Source: Akebia trifoliata (Eukaryota; Streptophyta; Magnoliopsida; Ranunculales; Lardizabalaceae). From it: a stretch of 64,000 nucleotides of DNA. A program made the position numbers and the translations under genes. The stretch is taken from assembly GCA_017979445.1 (NCBI GenBank), contig CM030717.1, positions 13,750,086 through 13,814,085 on the forward strand. The letters are read 5' to 3'. The number at the start of each line of letters is the position of its first letter. Positions within the stretch are counted from its first letter, which is position 1. The notes under the pieces were generated by a model. That model saw only the letters and a program-made list of their open reading frames with translations, was not told where the DNA came from and ran no database searches. Positions 23,161 through 33,190 of the stretch are shown piece by piece.

Positions 23161-23813
23161 TGTGTTAATGAGTACGCATTTACCCAATGTACCCGAAATC
23201 AATTAGTTAGTTTTGGATCTACCAATATAGACCCAATAATTTCGAGTCCAGTTCTAGATAGTTATCTTAAGGACCCGATAAGAATCAGGTATTTGATGGG
23301 TACCCGACTAATAAATTTATAACATCATAATAAAATATTAGTAATTTAATTAAATTCTTACAAAGAGATATCTTAAAATAAATATAGTTGGGGTAAAATT
23401 AAAATATAAAGAAAATATGAAGTCTTTAATTTTTTTACCATTTATGTACATGAACTTCCATTCACTGTCCATATTTTTATACAATTTCAATGACAAATAA
23501 ATGGATAATTTTCTATGATTTTACTATCAAAAGTTAGATTTGCTTGAAGAATTTATTGTTGATCTTAAGTTTCAATTGAGGAATTACAAGTTAAATAGTT
23601 ACATTTATAAATAATTGTAATACTCATATTTTTTTTTCTCATTAAATAAACATTATTTATCAATGGGTATCAATTATTTTTAGGGTCGGTTTTGGGTCCA
23701 AGGATCTCATACTCATAATCGAAACTAATAAAGAACTAGAATTGAGATGTTATTTAGGTTCTTGTTCTGGGTATATGCGGAACTGACCCAGAACCAACCC
23801 ATTGACGCCGCTA
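23161..23813. mobile_element. Candidate hAT-type element G, interrupted by element E
   Basis: The right end read inward, TAGCGGCGTCAATGGGTT, resembles a hAT-type terminus. Joining the flanks of E (13933..13941 to 23166 onward) gives a matching left end, TAAGGGTGTTAATGAGT, which agrees at 12 of 17 positions. The interior is rich in GGGTTCTGGGT-like words, as in the element at 10468. No 8 bp duplication is found (GTTTGTAG against ATAGATAT), so this is tentative. Confidence 0.4.
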
Positions 23814-23949
23814 ATAGATATTCAATAGTATTTTTTTTCAAAAATATATTGAAAAATCAGATTAGATGACTAACACTGTATATATTATAATTTTTTCATA
23901 ATTTTTAATATATAATTTTAATTTTTATATTTCTTGTTTTATTCTCGTT

Positions 23950-23992
23950 TTTTTCTTTTCTTTTCTTTTCTTTTTTCTTTCTTTCTTCCTTT
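23950..23992. repeat. (TTTTC)n-type pyrimidine repeat
   Basis: Repeated CTTTT units grading into CTTT. A simple repeat. Confidence 0.9.
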
Positions 23993-24184
23993 TTTATATT
24001 TTTCATACTTTTCCTTGGGTTTTAAAATTTAAACCTGTATTCCCACTTTGGTGACTATGATTCGGTTGATGATGAAAGTTACGTGGAGTGAGACCATCAT
24101 TAATTGAAACCTATTTTTTAAAAAGTTAGTGAAACACAAAGGTCTCTATCTTACAATTGATGCACAAAGGTCAATTTTTTGGGC

Positions 24185-24337
24185 TAAGCCCAGGCCTCAT
24201 TCTAATGGTCCAACCCTATAATTCTTGTTAGATATTTTGACTTGCCTAAAGTTCTCTAGTGGGACCCAGTCAAACCTCTTGGGCCATTTTTATCAAGAAT
24301 AAGCTTAAGCCCAGGCCTCATTCTAATGGTCCAACCC
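24185..24337. repeat. Exact 32 bp direct repeat, 121 bp apart
   Basis: The same 32 bases, beginning TAAGCCCAGGCCTCATTC and ending GGTCCAACCC, occur at 24185..24216 and 24306..24337 with no mismatch seen. The second copy borders the kinase-like fragment that follows. Confidence 0.85.
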
Positions 24338-24344
24338 AAAATCT

Positions 24345-24437
24345 GATCTTGGGCATGCTCTGGCATTCTAGGCTTTGGTCCACAATGGACCAATTTCAAT
24401 ACCAACTCCATTTCTTCGATCACGAATGATAATGGGT
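24345..24437 (-). pseudogene. Fragment of a LecRK kinase C-terminal region
   Basis: One minus frame reads FVIEEMELVLKL followed by a decayed stretch ending PKPRMPEH. The intact kinase of this window has VVEEMEMVLKLGLLCSQ and KPESRPSM at the corresponding place (residues 585-610). Length and surroundings show it is a relic, not a gene. It suggests a lost or moved LecRK paralogue. Confidence 0.5.
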
Positions 24438-25734
24438 TAATGTTGGGACATTAGGATTTATTACCTCAAAAATCCAGTCCTTCGATCAACTTCTTTGATG
24501 CATGTTCCTAAGCTACAAGAAACTTGACCTTTAGCTGCATAATTTGTGTTCCTATCATTCGTCGAGTTGAAGGGTTGTTGGAGAAAACCTCCACAAAATT
24601 CGTATTGATTTTATATATCCAACAATCCTTCATTGACAACTTTTTGTTCTAAATCTAATTTGAGCAATATCTCAACTACTCATAAGTCATAACTTGCACT
24701 CATGGATGGTTAAAAAAAGTTTCTAAATTCATTTTGAAGGTTATCTATTATTTGTTAGATCTAATATAACAATTTTCAATTGAAAACATAACAAAAAGAA
24801 AATAAAACCAAGAAGATTAAATTTAGGGAAAATTACTTTATAGCCAATGCATAACGACATGTTTCTAAATGCACCTAAGTTTGAAGACTTTATATTTTTC
24901 GTTAACTATTGTTAATTTGACACTCTTTCTTCTTTGTTTTTCAGTCACCATCTTATCCTCCCTAACATGGCAATTATATAACCATAACTATTTTTTCTTG
25001 TGTATCCCGAAGCAAAGGATCTACGCTTCTATGATGGGAGCATATGGGGGTGTTTGAAAAAAAGAGCATCAAATGGAATAAAAAAGAAAAGAAAAAAAAA
25101 TTAAGAAGACTAAATTAAGGGAAAATAAAAACATCGTGTAGGGACATGTTTCTAAACACACCCTATATTTTTAGGTGGTATCTTAACGACACAGTTAGTA
25201 TAAATCTTTATCTCTTAATGCCCCCTTACCCCAATAAAATAGTGAACTCAAAGCTTTGTTGAATTATTGATCTTGGCAATTCATATTCAAATGTTAAGAT
25301 CGAAAATTGGAGCAAAGGTTGATCTTAATTATTTGAATCGTTGATCTCGACAATTTTAATTGACTAGAATACCAAGATATTGCCCAAAAATTAGAGGGTA
25401 TTCAAAAAGAAATACCTTTATGAGGGTTCTTTAAGTAACTTTCCCCTGAATTTATAAAGCCACCATGAGACATTGTCTCACCCAACCACATCTACCCAAT
25501 CAAAAAAAAAAATGTCATGATAATCTAACGCCCCCCTCTGACATATATCATAGAATCGTAGATCATTTACCTTGAGATACATAAGAAATGATTTATGACT
25601 CTGCATATCCCAAGGAAAATGATATAGGATTCTATGATGGGAGTGTAGGAGGGTGTGTGGGAGGGGGGGCGGCGTCAAAAAATCATTATTCAAAAAAAAA
25701 AAACCCACAAATCAAACTCAATTATAAATCCCAA
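24438..25734. other. Intergenic, partly duplicated
   Basis: 24830..24880 and 25100..25165 share GGGAAAAT...GACATGTTTCTAAA and are old copies of one another. Words around CTATGATGGGAG recur at 25030 and 25634. ORFs at 24869..25057 and 25478..25708 lack motifs and are not supported. Confidence 0.45.
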
Positions 25735-25737
25735 GGG

Positions 25738-25910
25738 ATAGTAAGATGATCATGACCACCTCAAGAAGCTGGGGTCTTGAGTTAAAGTCCCCTTTAATGG
25801 ATACCCTTTAAGGATTTATCCCAGAAATTACCTCATGCATGTGGGGAGGGGATTATGTGCCAGGGATATCAGGTGCTCTAAGATGCTCGAATACCTTGAT
25901 TTAGAAAGAA
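25738..25910 (+). mobile_element. Candidate tRNA-derived SINE
   Basis: A GATCATGACCACCTCAAG stretch followed about 15 bases later by GAGTTAAAGTCCCC resembles an A-box/B-box pair. Further on, GGGGATTATGTGCCAGGG and TCAGGTGCTC(T)AAG recall the body of plant SINE families. An A-rich stretch follows. The boxes are decayed. Confidence 0.35.
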
Positions 25911-26085
25911 AAAAATATTAAATTTATAAATAAAAAAAATTAAAGAAAATAGTTTTTATACATCTACAAATCATATTTTCATTAAAAGAAAATAATTTTT
26001 AAGGGCTTTTATTATTACGCCAATTTTCATGTATAGCACTCTAATCCCTATGTAATCAATTAATTAATTTAAGGGATTTTTTCCA

Positions 26086-26345
26086 AAATGTGCGCAACTT
26101 ATGTCAAAATTCTGGTTTCGATACATTATTTATTTTAATTCCAAAAATATGTTTTTCCAGTGAATTTGTCACTTTTATAATCAATGAATTCGTTGATAAA
26201 TTACTAGCATGATTGCTGATTTGACAAAATCACTAGTATTTATCTACGAATTTGTTGATGTTAAAAGTGAACTCACTAATTCACTAGAAAAATATGTTTC
26301 GAGAATTAAAATGAACACTACATTAAACTCAAAATTTTATCATAT
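26086..26345. mobile_element. Foldback MITE, about 260 bp
   Basis: Two arms of about 110 bp are imperfect reverse complements, meeting near 26215. AAATATGTTTTTCCAGTGAA on the left pairs with TTCACTAGAAAAATATGTTT on the right. The inner part carries smaller symmetric words (GAATTCGTTGATAAAT / ATTTATCTACGAATTTG). No target-site duplication identified. Confidence 0.6.
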
Positions 26346-27107
26346 TTAGCCCACCAAATATAGAGATTCATCCTTATTTAAAAAAGGATGAGTGTGTAGT
26401 AAGAAAAAGCTAGTGTGGCAATCAAATTTCTCTAATTTTGCTATAGATTTTTCAACGCAATCATGGAGAAGCTTGTTTCCAATCCAACCACCTTTGGAAT
26501 TAAATATGTAAAATAAAAGAACGAAGTATATATAAATGTAATATACACATGAATTGGGTGAGAAAGGGAATCCACGATTGCGACTGTTGATTTGACGTTC
26601 CAGATTGGATGCTTCTAGCTCTATATACACATGTTTCTTTTTAAGGGAAAGTGACCCCATTTTAAGAAATATTAATTAAAACGAATTCCATTTCAAAGTT
26701 TGGACCATTTAAGGCCACTTTCCAAAACGTTTTCCTTTCAAAGATTTTATTTTAACTTTCAAAATAAACCTCAAAATACTCTTAAACATATAATCTTCCT
26801 CACAATAGATTCATCTAATTTAATTTAGACCAAAAATATATTTGTTTATTTTTTATTTACTTAAAATTTTTTATTTCTAAAAATAATACTAAAAAATCAA
26901 AGAGTTCAAAAATTAGCCGAGTTGATTTGACTCGATAAAATTGAGGCAATTTGATATATAGACAATATTCGATTGGTAACAAGTAGTTGATTAGCTAATT
27001 TCGTAGAGTCATGAAGTCAACCTGTCTTGACTCACAAAACATATTTTTCTAGAACTCATCAAACGATTTCAGATCACTCGTGATTGGTGATGATTATGTG
27101 TTAAACA
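26346..27107. other. Intergenic, no supported gene
   Basis: A 104-codon minus ORF (26346..26660) begins with Met but shows no recognised domain and has skewed composition. I do not call it a gene. The rest is AT-rich. Confidence 0.45.
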
Positions 27108-27405
27108 ATGAGAATTGTTATTGGCACCTTAACTTTTACTTGTTACCCTCAATTTCTTGAATTATTTATCATACCCTAATTAAAGATTAAAACACAACCA
27201 TTACAACAATTTAGCTCAAATTAAAATCTTCAACATTACAACACAGTATAAAACTCATACGAATAATTTCAGTAGTTGTTTACAATTATGATTAGGTTCA
27301 TATAAAATCATAAATCCAAAAACAAAGAAATCTAGTTTAAAAAAATATTGAGAGCTACTATTGGCACCTCAACTTTTACTTATTCTCAACCATTCACTTT
27401 TTTTA
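27108..27405 (-). repeat. Dispersed repeat with terminal direct repeats, copy 2
   Basis: Reverse-complement copy of 10005..10262. TATTGGCACC(T)TAACTTTTAC occurs at both ends in the same orientation (near 27118 and 27358). The middle is diverged but still alignable with the first copy by eye. Confidence 0.6.
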
Positions 27406-27689
27406 TTTAATTTTAATTGGGATATAATAAATGCTCTCCAAACAATGATATTTCATATATTTTACCATTTTATGTAAATTGTTCCTCACAAGCGTGTTCC
27501 ACTATGAGTTATTATATTGAGTACATATGTAGTATTTGTTAATCAAAAGTATTTTAGTATTTCTTTATGCATTTATGGATGAATTTTTAACTTGATACGT
27601 ATAAGGGTAATTTACAAAACAATATGGACGGAAGTTGTGAAAAGTCCAAATTTTTTTATCATGAAACTATTTAGTAAATATTTCAACAA

Positions 27690-28050
27690 GGGAAATGTTC
27701 GGCAACAAACATTTTGACAAACATTTTGGCAAAACATTTTTCAAAACATGGGTTAGAGGTTTTGGAATGGGCTGATTTGAAGATGATCTCTACGGTGAGG
27801 AGATCATCATCACCAAAAATCAGCCTATTCCAAAACTTCTAACCCCATAAAAAATGATTTACAAAAAATGGACGGTCCACGATTTTTCAACTTGTAAACT
27901 GGGGCTAGAAGTTTTGGAATGGGCTGATTTTTGGTGAGGATGATCTCCTCACTGTAAAGATCATCCTCACCAAAAATCAGCCCATTCCAAAACCTCTAAC
28001 TCATGTTTTGAAAAATGTTTTGCCAAAATGTTTGTTGCTGAACGGGACCC
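27690..28050. mobile_element. Mutator-type MITE, 361 bp, perfect 9 bp target duplication
   Basis: TTTCAACAA flanks it exactly (27681..27689 and 28051..28059). The ends are GGGAAATGTTCGGCAACAAA and, read inward from the right, GGGTCCCGTTCAGCAACAAA. The interior is a set of nested inverted repeats: GGTTAGAGGTTTTGGAATGG and its complement occur four times in alternating orientation, so the single strand can fold into a multi-armed structure. No ORF. Confidence 0.88.
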
Positions 28051-28100
28051 TTTCAACAAATACATACTATGTGGTCATTTTCCCTTCCTTTAACGAGTCG

Positions 28101-28742
28101 TGCTGAGTGACTTCAAGATTGACCTCAATTCACACTTTGCTGACGTGGAGGTGTGCACACAAGTAGGGTTGGCAATGATCTGAAATATCCCCAATGTTCA
28201 AACCGGTCCGATTTGATATGAAAAAGCATGAAATTTCGGATCAAATTCAGATTGAAATCTTAAATCCGAAATAATTTCGGATCGAAAACGAATCTCCCCA
28301 ATCCGATCAAAAAAAAAATCCAATTCGAACATATTTCAATAATTATTTTATTATTCTTAATTTCATATAAATACATATAGATAAAGCGTTTTAATCTTTT
28401 TAATTTTTCTCTATATTTGTAGTAGGAAAGTAGTTTTTTTTTAATTTTTGAACATTGATAATTTGATACTAAGGCATGTGTTCAGATCGGATTGGATCGA
28501 TTTCGGATTAAGGATGACATGAAACGGATTGGATTCGGTTCACATATTCATTAATCTGTTCGGTTCGGATCAGATCAGAGTGGCACTGATTTGTTGCCAG
28601 CCCTACACACAAGCTTAAATGTTTTTCACTCGTATTTCAAGGAAAAAACATTTATGGTTGTGTGCACACCTCCATGTTGGTAAAATTCATACCTCTCGTC
28701 AGTAAAGTATGAATTGAGGTCAATCTTGAAGTCACTTCAGCA
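28101..28742. mobile_element. Inverted-repeat element interrupted by a hAT MITE
   Basis: The left arm (28101..28163, continuing 28614..28621) and the right arm (28648..28742) are reverse complements. Shared words are GTGACTTCAAGATTGACC, TGGAGGTGTGCACACAA and CATTTA near the inner ends. The arms are about 75-95 bp. The outer target-site duplication is not clear, so the superfamily is unassigned. Confidence 0.6.
28164..28605. mobile_element. hAT-type MITE, 442 bp, perfect 8 bp target duplication
   Basis: CACACAAG flanks it at 28156..28163 and 28606..28613. Ends are TAGGGTTGGCAA and, read inward from the right, TAGGGCTGGCAA. The interior has GGATCGGATT-like words in both orientations. No transposase. 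It shares its terminal sequence with the outer element at 10468. Confidence 0.9.
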
Positions 28743-29260
28743 TTATTTTTCTCTAACACAATGATACCAATTGAGCTGGAGTGGACCCATGTAATCGATG
28801 TCCTGAACGGTTTCAAACCATCTCATCTTATTTGATGTTCTACTTTGTGATTTTATCTATCAAAACTATTTTAGGGTGGCCAAACCTAAAACCCTAAAAA
28901 TTTGAAGTTCTTGTCAGATTGTTAAAAAAAAAAAAAAAAACAAGGCAATGATTCTGTGTTACCAGGCACGTATGGAAATAAAAAACAGAGTACCTTTTTA
29001 ATGATTTTTCCAATTTTACATTAAAAGTCAACAAAATAATAGGATGATTAAAATCATTAATTTGATGATCTCATTAGACTATCAAAAATTAAACAATTGA
29101 CTTCATGGGACAGGCATACATCGAAATAAAATATACAGTACCCTTTTAATAATTAATTTTTTTTTAAGGTGACAGATGTAGGGGATTTAGAAATGGATAT
29201 TGGGTTAAAGGTATCAATGGGTACTTAATAAAATCGATTGGTTGGTTTTGAGTCTCCAAT
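28743..29260. other. Intergenic, no feature recognised
   Basis: AT-rich with an A-run at 28923..28941. No ORF or repeat of note. Confidence 0.5.
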
Positions 29261-29267
29261 CATTGGC

Positions 29268-29575
29268 CTATATATATAATAGTTGACTAGGAATTTCTTT
29301 CATTGCTTTTGTGTCCATCGTTCCACATTCCGACGACGCCTCCTGTTCTTTCCTCTCTGAGCGACGAATTGGCTGTTTACAAACAAGCATTCAAATCTTC
29401 TGTTCTGAACTTGATATACCGGGTGAGCCATGAACATGAGCTATAGGGGTGACGAAAATAGAGAAGCGTTATGAGGATTGGATTGGGGAGTTTCTAAAAA
29501 GGCTCCGAAGGTGCCAAGAGTTGTTGAAGAATAAGGTCTTATATTTGAGTTGAGAACCGGAATAAGCAGTAAGGT
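29268..29575 (+). other. Possible orphan promoter and exon-like segment
   Basis: A TATATATATAATAG stretch at about 29269 is followed by a less AT-rich, pyrimidine-rich segment that looks like a 5' leader. Potential splice donors are at 29423 (GG/GTGAGC) and 29574 (AAG/GTAAGTA, a strong consensus). Between them one frame reads VTKIEKRYEDWIGEFLKRLR, charged and helix-like, without its own start codon. No downstream exons were found, and a MITE lies just beyond. It could be a gene relic or chance. Confidence 0.25.
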
Positions 29576-29635
29576 AAGTATAAGTATACGAGTTGATAAC
29601 AGAACAAAGAACCCCAACCTTCTATATATACATAT

Positions 29636-29987
29636 GGGGACGGATCATGGGATATATGTAAAAACATATGCAAAACACAATGTAATAATTATAAAATTTC
29701 AAAATATGGGTTAGAAGTTTCGGATTGAGATGATTTTTTATGATGATGATTTCTATGATGAGAAGATCATCTTTAAAATAAATAAAAAAAATCAGTCCAA
29801 TTGGAAACTTCTGACCCCATCAAAAGTAATTTAGAATGTGAATTGTCGATTTTTTACCAATAATTTGTAAACCACTTTTAATAGACTTAGAAGTATCAAA
29901 TTGAGCTGATTTTTTGTGAGAATGATATTCTCATCGTAATTACCATCCTCACAAAAAATCATCTCAATCCATCCCATGATCTACCCC
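29636..29987. mobile_element. Mutator-type MITE, diverged relative of the one at 27690
   Basis: Ends GGGGACGGATCATGGGA and, read inward from the right, GGGGTAGATCATGGGA. It has the same internal plan as 27690..28050 (GGTTAGAAGTTTCGGATTG and related inverted copies). The flanks TATACATAT and TATATGTAT match at 7 of 9, but in AT-repeat context, so this is weak evidence. Confidence 0.6.
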
Positions 29988-30570
29988 TATATGTATATAG
30001 ATTGACTTTAAGGAGAGTCAGGTGTGCAAATAGTGAATTTGTTTTACTTGTAACTCATTTATATGATATCCAATAATCTAATTAAATATTAATCAATGGA
30101 TAATTAACAATAAATATATTTTAACCAAACAAAATCATAAAACAGAGAGAATGTACAATATTTGTTTTTAAACTCTCTCTTTTCTCAATTTTCAATCTCA
30201 ACTATAAATAAGATGAGATTCTAATTTTCCAATAATTTTATTTTTTTAAGATTGTTATTAATATATTAACTATTATAAAGGGAAGAACAAATTATATGTT
30301 AATTTAAAAAAAATATATCCATCTGATCCCAATGGATAACAATTAACAAGTATTTATACCATCAATTTTGATTATAATTCCAAGGATCTTATATCAAAAT
30401 CAAAATTTATAAGAATTAGAATAGATATATTTTTTTAATATTTAAATGTTATCGATTAAATCACAATTTTTTTTAAAAATCACATAATTTTTTAAAAAAA
30501 TTAAAAATTAAAAATCATGATCTAATGGACAATTTTTTGGGAAAAAAATCACAAATTAATTTTATGCTTA
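29988..30570. other. Intergenic, no feature recognised
   Basis: Strongly AT-rich spacer without ORFs or repeats that I can support. Confidence 0.5.
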
Positions 30571-30993
30571 ACAAGGGAAAAAACTTTGAAGCGGACAGCC
30601 CGCATCAAAATTTTGAAGGAACCACCTGCATTGGCTTACACTTGGCATTTTCGGATGCATTCCAAATTTTGATGGACATATAAGGGCGTGAAATTAATTC
30701 AAAATGCCACGTGTCATGTAACGAATAGGGTTTCTTCAAATTTTGGAGCGTGCTGCCCCCCTTTAAAGCCGGACTCGCTTACAAGTGGAAAAAACTTTGA
30801 AGCATACAGCCCGCTTCAAAGTTTTGAACAAACTCTCTCCATTGGATTAAACATGGCGTTTGCAAGGAGGTGTTTCAAATTCTGACTGAAATGTAGGGGC
30901 ATAAATAAATTTTAAATGCCACGTGTCTTGTAACGAAGAGGGTTCCTTCAAAATTTGAACCGAGCTCCCGCTCCAAAGTCGTACTCCTTACGA
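30571..30993. repeat. Tandem duplication, two units of about 210 bp
   Basis: Units start at 30571 and 30781 with ACAAG(T)GG...AAAAAACTTTGAAGC. Both contain ACAGCCCGC(A/T)TCAAA, AATGCCACGTGTC and GTAACGAA(T/G)AGGGTTTCTTC-like words. The copies have many differences. It lies just beyond the 3' end of the glutaredoxin-like gene. The 65-codon ORF across it is not supported. Confidence 0.8.
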
Positions 30994-31230
30994 GCGATGG
31001 CACCATCGTTGAAGTATAACAGTCCCATTTAATTATTTAAAGGAAGATATAATAATTTACAAAAAAATAAAAATAAAAAGAGAAAAATTCTAAGAACGAA
31101 TCTTTCTACCGGATACCGATACTAAATTACAAAAAACAAAACCCTTAAAAGTTAAAACTGAAAAAAAAAAAAAAAAAAAAAAAAAAACTTGAAAAAGAAA
31201 TTAATTTGTTTTCTTTTATGATTGGGTACA

Positions 31231-31941
31231 TCAAGGGGCTACAGAGCAACAAGTAGGACACCTAATCAGACCGTTCTCGTTGCAAGCCAAGCAGCTTCGA
31301 AACCCTCCCTTCTCCATATAGCACTTATGGCTACCATCACACTGATCACATAGAACAAAGTTGTACCCACCACATCCATCGCAGACACCTGGCTCAACCA
31401 CGGGTAACCCTTCAACAATTTTCTTCAACTCTCCTGTTTCATGAAGCTGTCTGATCTCATCAGCCCCACCAACATATCTTCCACCTATGAAAACCCTAGG
31501 TAAGGTTAGCTGAGTCTTCCTCCCCAAGATATCTTGCATCTCCTCCAAAAATCCAGCGTCCATCGACAGATCTCGTTCGTCGATCGAAACACGGAAGCCT
31601 CTCAAGATGGATCGAACGGCTTTACAGTCTTCGAAGGTTTTACGAACAACACGGAGGCTGGTGAAGTAGACGACAACGCGTTTCTCTGTACCTGCGAGAG
31701 AGATAGGTTCTTGGTTGGGTTGTTGGGGTGGGTCGGGTTGGGTGAGACGGTTGTTGGTGGCCCATGTGCGAAGTACGGAAGATGTGACGAAGACGCGGTG
31801 GAAGATTGAGGGTTTTTTAAGTGGTTGTTCTGGTTCTTCTTTGAAGAGGGTTTGAATGTCTTTGAAGGAAGAACAAGAGAAATTTGAAGAAGAGGACGAA
31901 GTAAGAATCCGACCCGATAATTTTCCCCATGTAGACCACAT
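31231..31941 (-). CDS. Class IV glutaredoxin-like protein with C-terminal Cys-rich zinc-binding region
   Basis: 236 residues, single exon. Residues 1-85 are Ser- and Pro-rich and probably disordered. About 88-182 form a glutaredoxin fold: VVVYFTSLR strand, FEDCKAVRSIL helix, DERD(L)SMD, then LPRVFIGGRYVGGADEI with the cis-Pro and the glutathione-contacting GG. The usual CxxC or CxxS active site is missing: the loop reads TSLR (94-97), as in this plant subfamily. Residues 187-232 hold ten cysteines in CxxC-type pairs (187/190, 198/201, 217/220, 228/231), likely two zinc sites. This matches the plant 'glutaredoxin domain-containing cysteine-rich' family. Missing catalytic Cys implies a scaffold or metal/thiol-binding role rather than a classic oxidoreductase; the exact function is unknown. 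The first Met gives a reasonable N-terminus. An upstream out-of-frame ORF is a shadow. Confidence 0.92.
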   Translation of the reverse strand: MWSTWGKLSGRILTSSSSSNFSCSSFKDIQTLFKEEPEQPLKKPSIFHRVFVTSSVLRTWATNNRLTQPDPPQQPNQEPISLAGTEKRVVVYFTSLRVVRKTFEDCKAVRSILRGFRVSIDERDLSMDAGFLEEMQDILGRKTQLTLPRVFIGGRYVGGADEIRQLHETGELKKIVEGLPVVEPGVCDGCGGYNFVLCDQCDGSHKCYMEKGGFRSCLACNENGLIRCPTCCSVAP

Positions 31942-32427
31942 GAGAAGAAACCAAAATTTGAGAAAAATATCAAGAATTGAAGATCAAAGAGAGATGAAAA
32001 TTAGGGGGGTTTTTTTTGTTGGATTGATTGTTTGAAAAAAGGATTTGTAGGTTTTTGGGAGTGGGGGTCGCTTTTTTTTCTTTTTTTCTTTCTTCTTTGT
32101 GGGGTTGGAGAGAGAGAGGGGTTTGTTTGTTAAAAAAGGATAATTGCTTTATTAAGAGAAATGAGGAGATTGGGAGGCGATTTCCCCTTTGTTTCCTTCA
32201 TGAGGGTTGGGTTGGGGTGGGGAGGTATGTCATAAGGGGGTTATTTGAGATAGAAGAATAGGTCAAAGTCTGGGTTCTCTATCTGTCTCTCAGTTGTTTT
32301 AGGACAGCCGCCTTAATAATTGTTTATAAGGATGATGGAGCAAACCGTGTGTGATATGTACACGATATCCGCATGTGTTGCGCAACACATGGCGGGCATT
32401 GAGGGTCCATCGCCCATTTTTCAAAGT
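31942..32427 (-). promoter_or_regulatory. 5' leader and proximal promoter of the glutaredoxin-like gene
   Basis: Minus-strand TATAAA at 32323..32328 lies 382 bases upstream of the ATG. The probable leader has a CTCTCTCTCC tract (32108..32120 on plus as GA repeats), common in plant 5' leaders, and an A/G-rich stretch at about 32070..32100. A (T)n run at 32009..32019 adjoins the coding start. Promoter assignment is by position only. Confidence 0.35.
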
Positions 32428-33190
32428 TTTAGGTCCCTCTCCCCCTCTCAAACCACCTTTTGGTGAATATCTGATGATATGCATCCCTAGACCTCAGTTT
32501 TCTTAAGAGACTAATGGAAAAGACCTAAATGCCCTCATCATCATTTTCTTGTCAAAAGCCCTTGATTTTCCTTTTGAATATCAAATATTAGTCATCCTCA
32601 AGCTCTCTCCAATCTCTAGGATGTTCTTTTGTAATCTATCTAATCTTATCCTTAATTCATCGTTTTCATTTGTAGAAAATCTAGAGTTTTTTAGCAAAAT
32701 AAATCATAATTTTCTTCTTCTTAAAAGATCTTATTTTATATTTCTTTCGAATATCAGAAATCTTCAAGTTCTTCGATTTTTCTATTGAAGTAACTTAAAT
32801 CTATTCAACCTTATCTCGTGTCCATCATTTTCTACCTTTCCTTAGCCCATGATAGAAAACCCTATATTTTTTTCGCCCAAAATCCCTTCGTTATACATTT
32901 AAAATATATATATATACATACTATCTTTTGCCTACAAGTTTGAAAGTTGAAGTAGATAGAAACTTAAGGTTGAAGGTGGGATTATATAGTTTAACCAAAG
33001 GGGTTGAACGTGACTAATTTTTGAAAAGAAAAATCAAGGAATTTTGGCTAAAGGTTAAGGATAAGGACATTTAGGTCTTTTCAATTTAGTTTACAAAGAA
33101 AACTGAGGTCAAGAGAGGCACGTCATTAGTTTCAAAACATAGGGGACTATCTCCAATATTCACCAAAAAGTAAAGGACCCTATCTAAATC
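32428..33190. mobile_element. Inverted-repeat (MITE-like) element upstream of the glutaredoxin-like gene
   Basis: The left arm (about 32428..32540) and right arm (about 33062..33190) are reverse complements. TTTTGGTGAATAT, TGACCTCAGTTTTCTT or its close variant, and GAAAAGACCTAAATG occur in both. The arms are roughly 110 bp and imperfect. The ends and target duplication are not sharply defined. No ORF of interest inside. Confidence 0.6.

Noticed and set aside
26346..26660. 104-codon minus ORF as a possible gene
   Set aside because: No motif, Tyr/Ile/Phe-skewed composition from AT-rich DNA, no promoter or homology signal.
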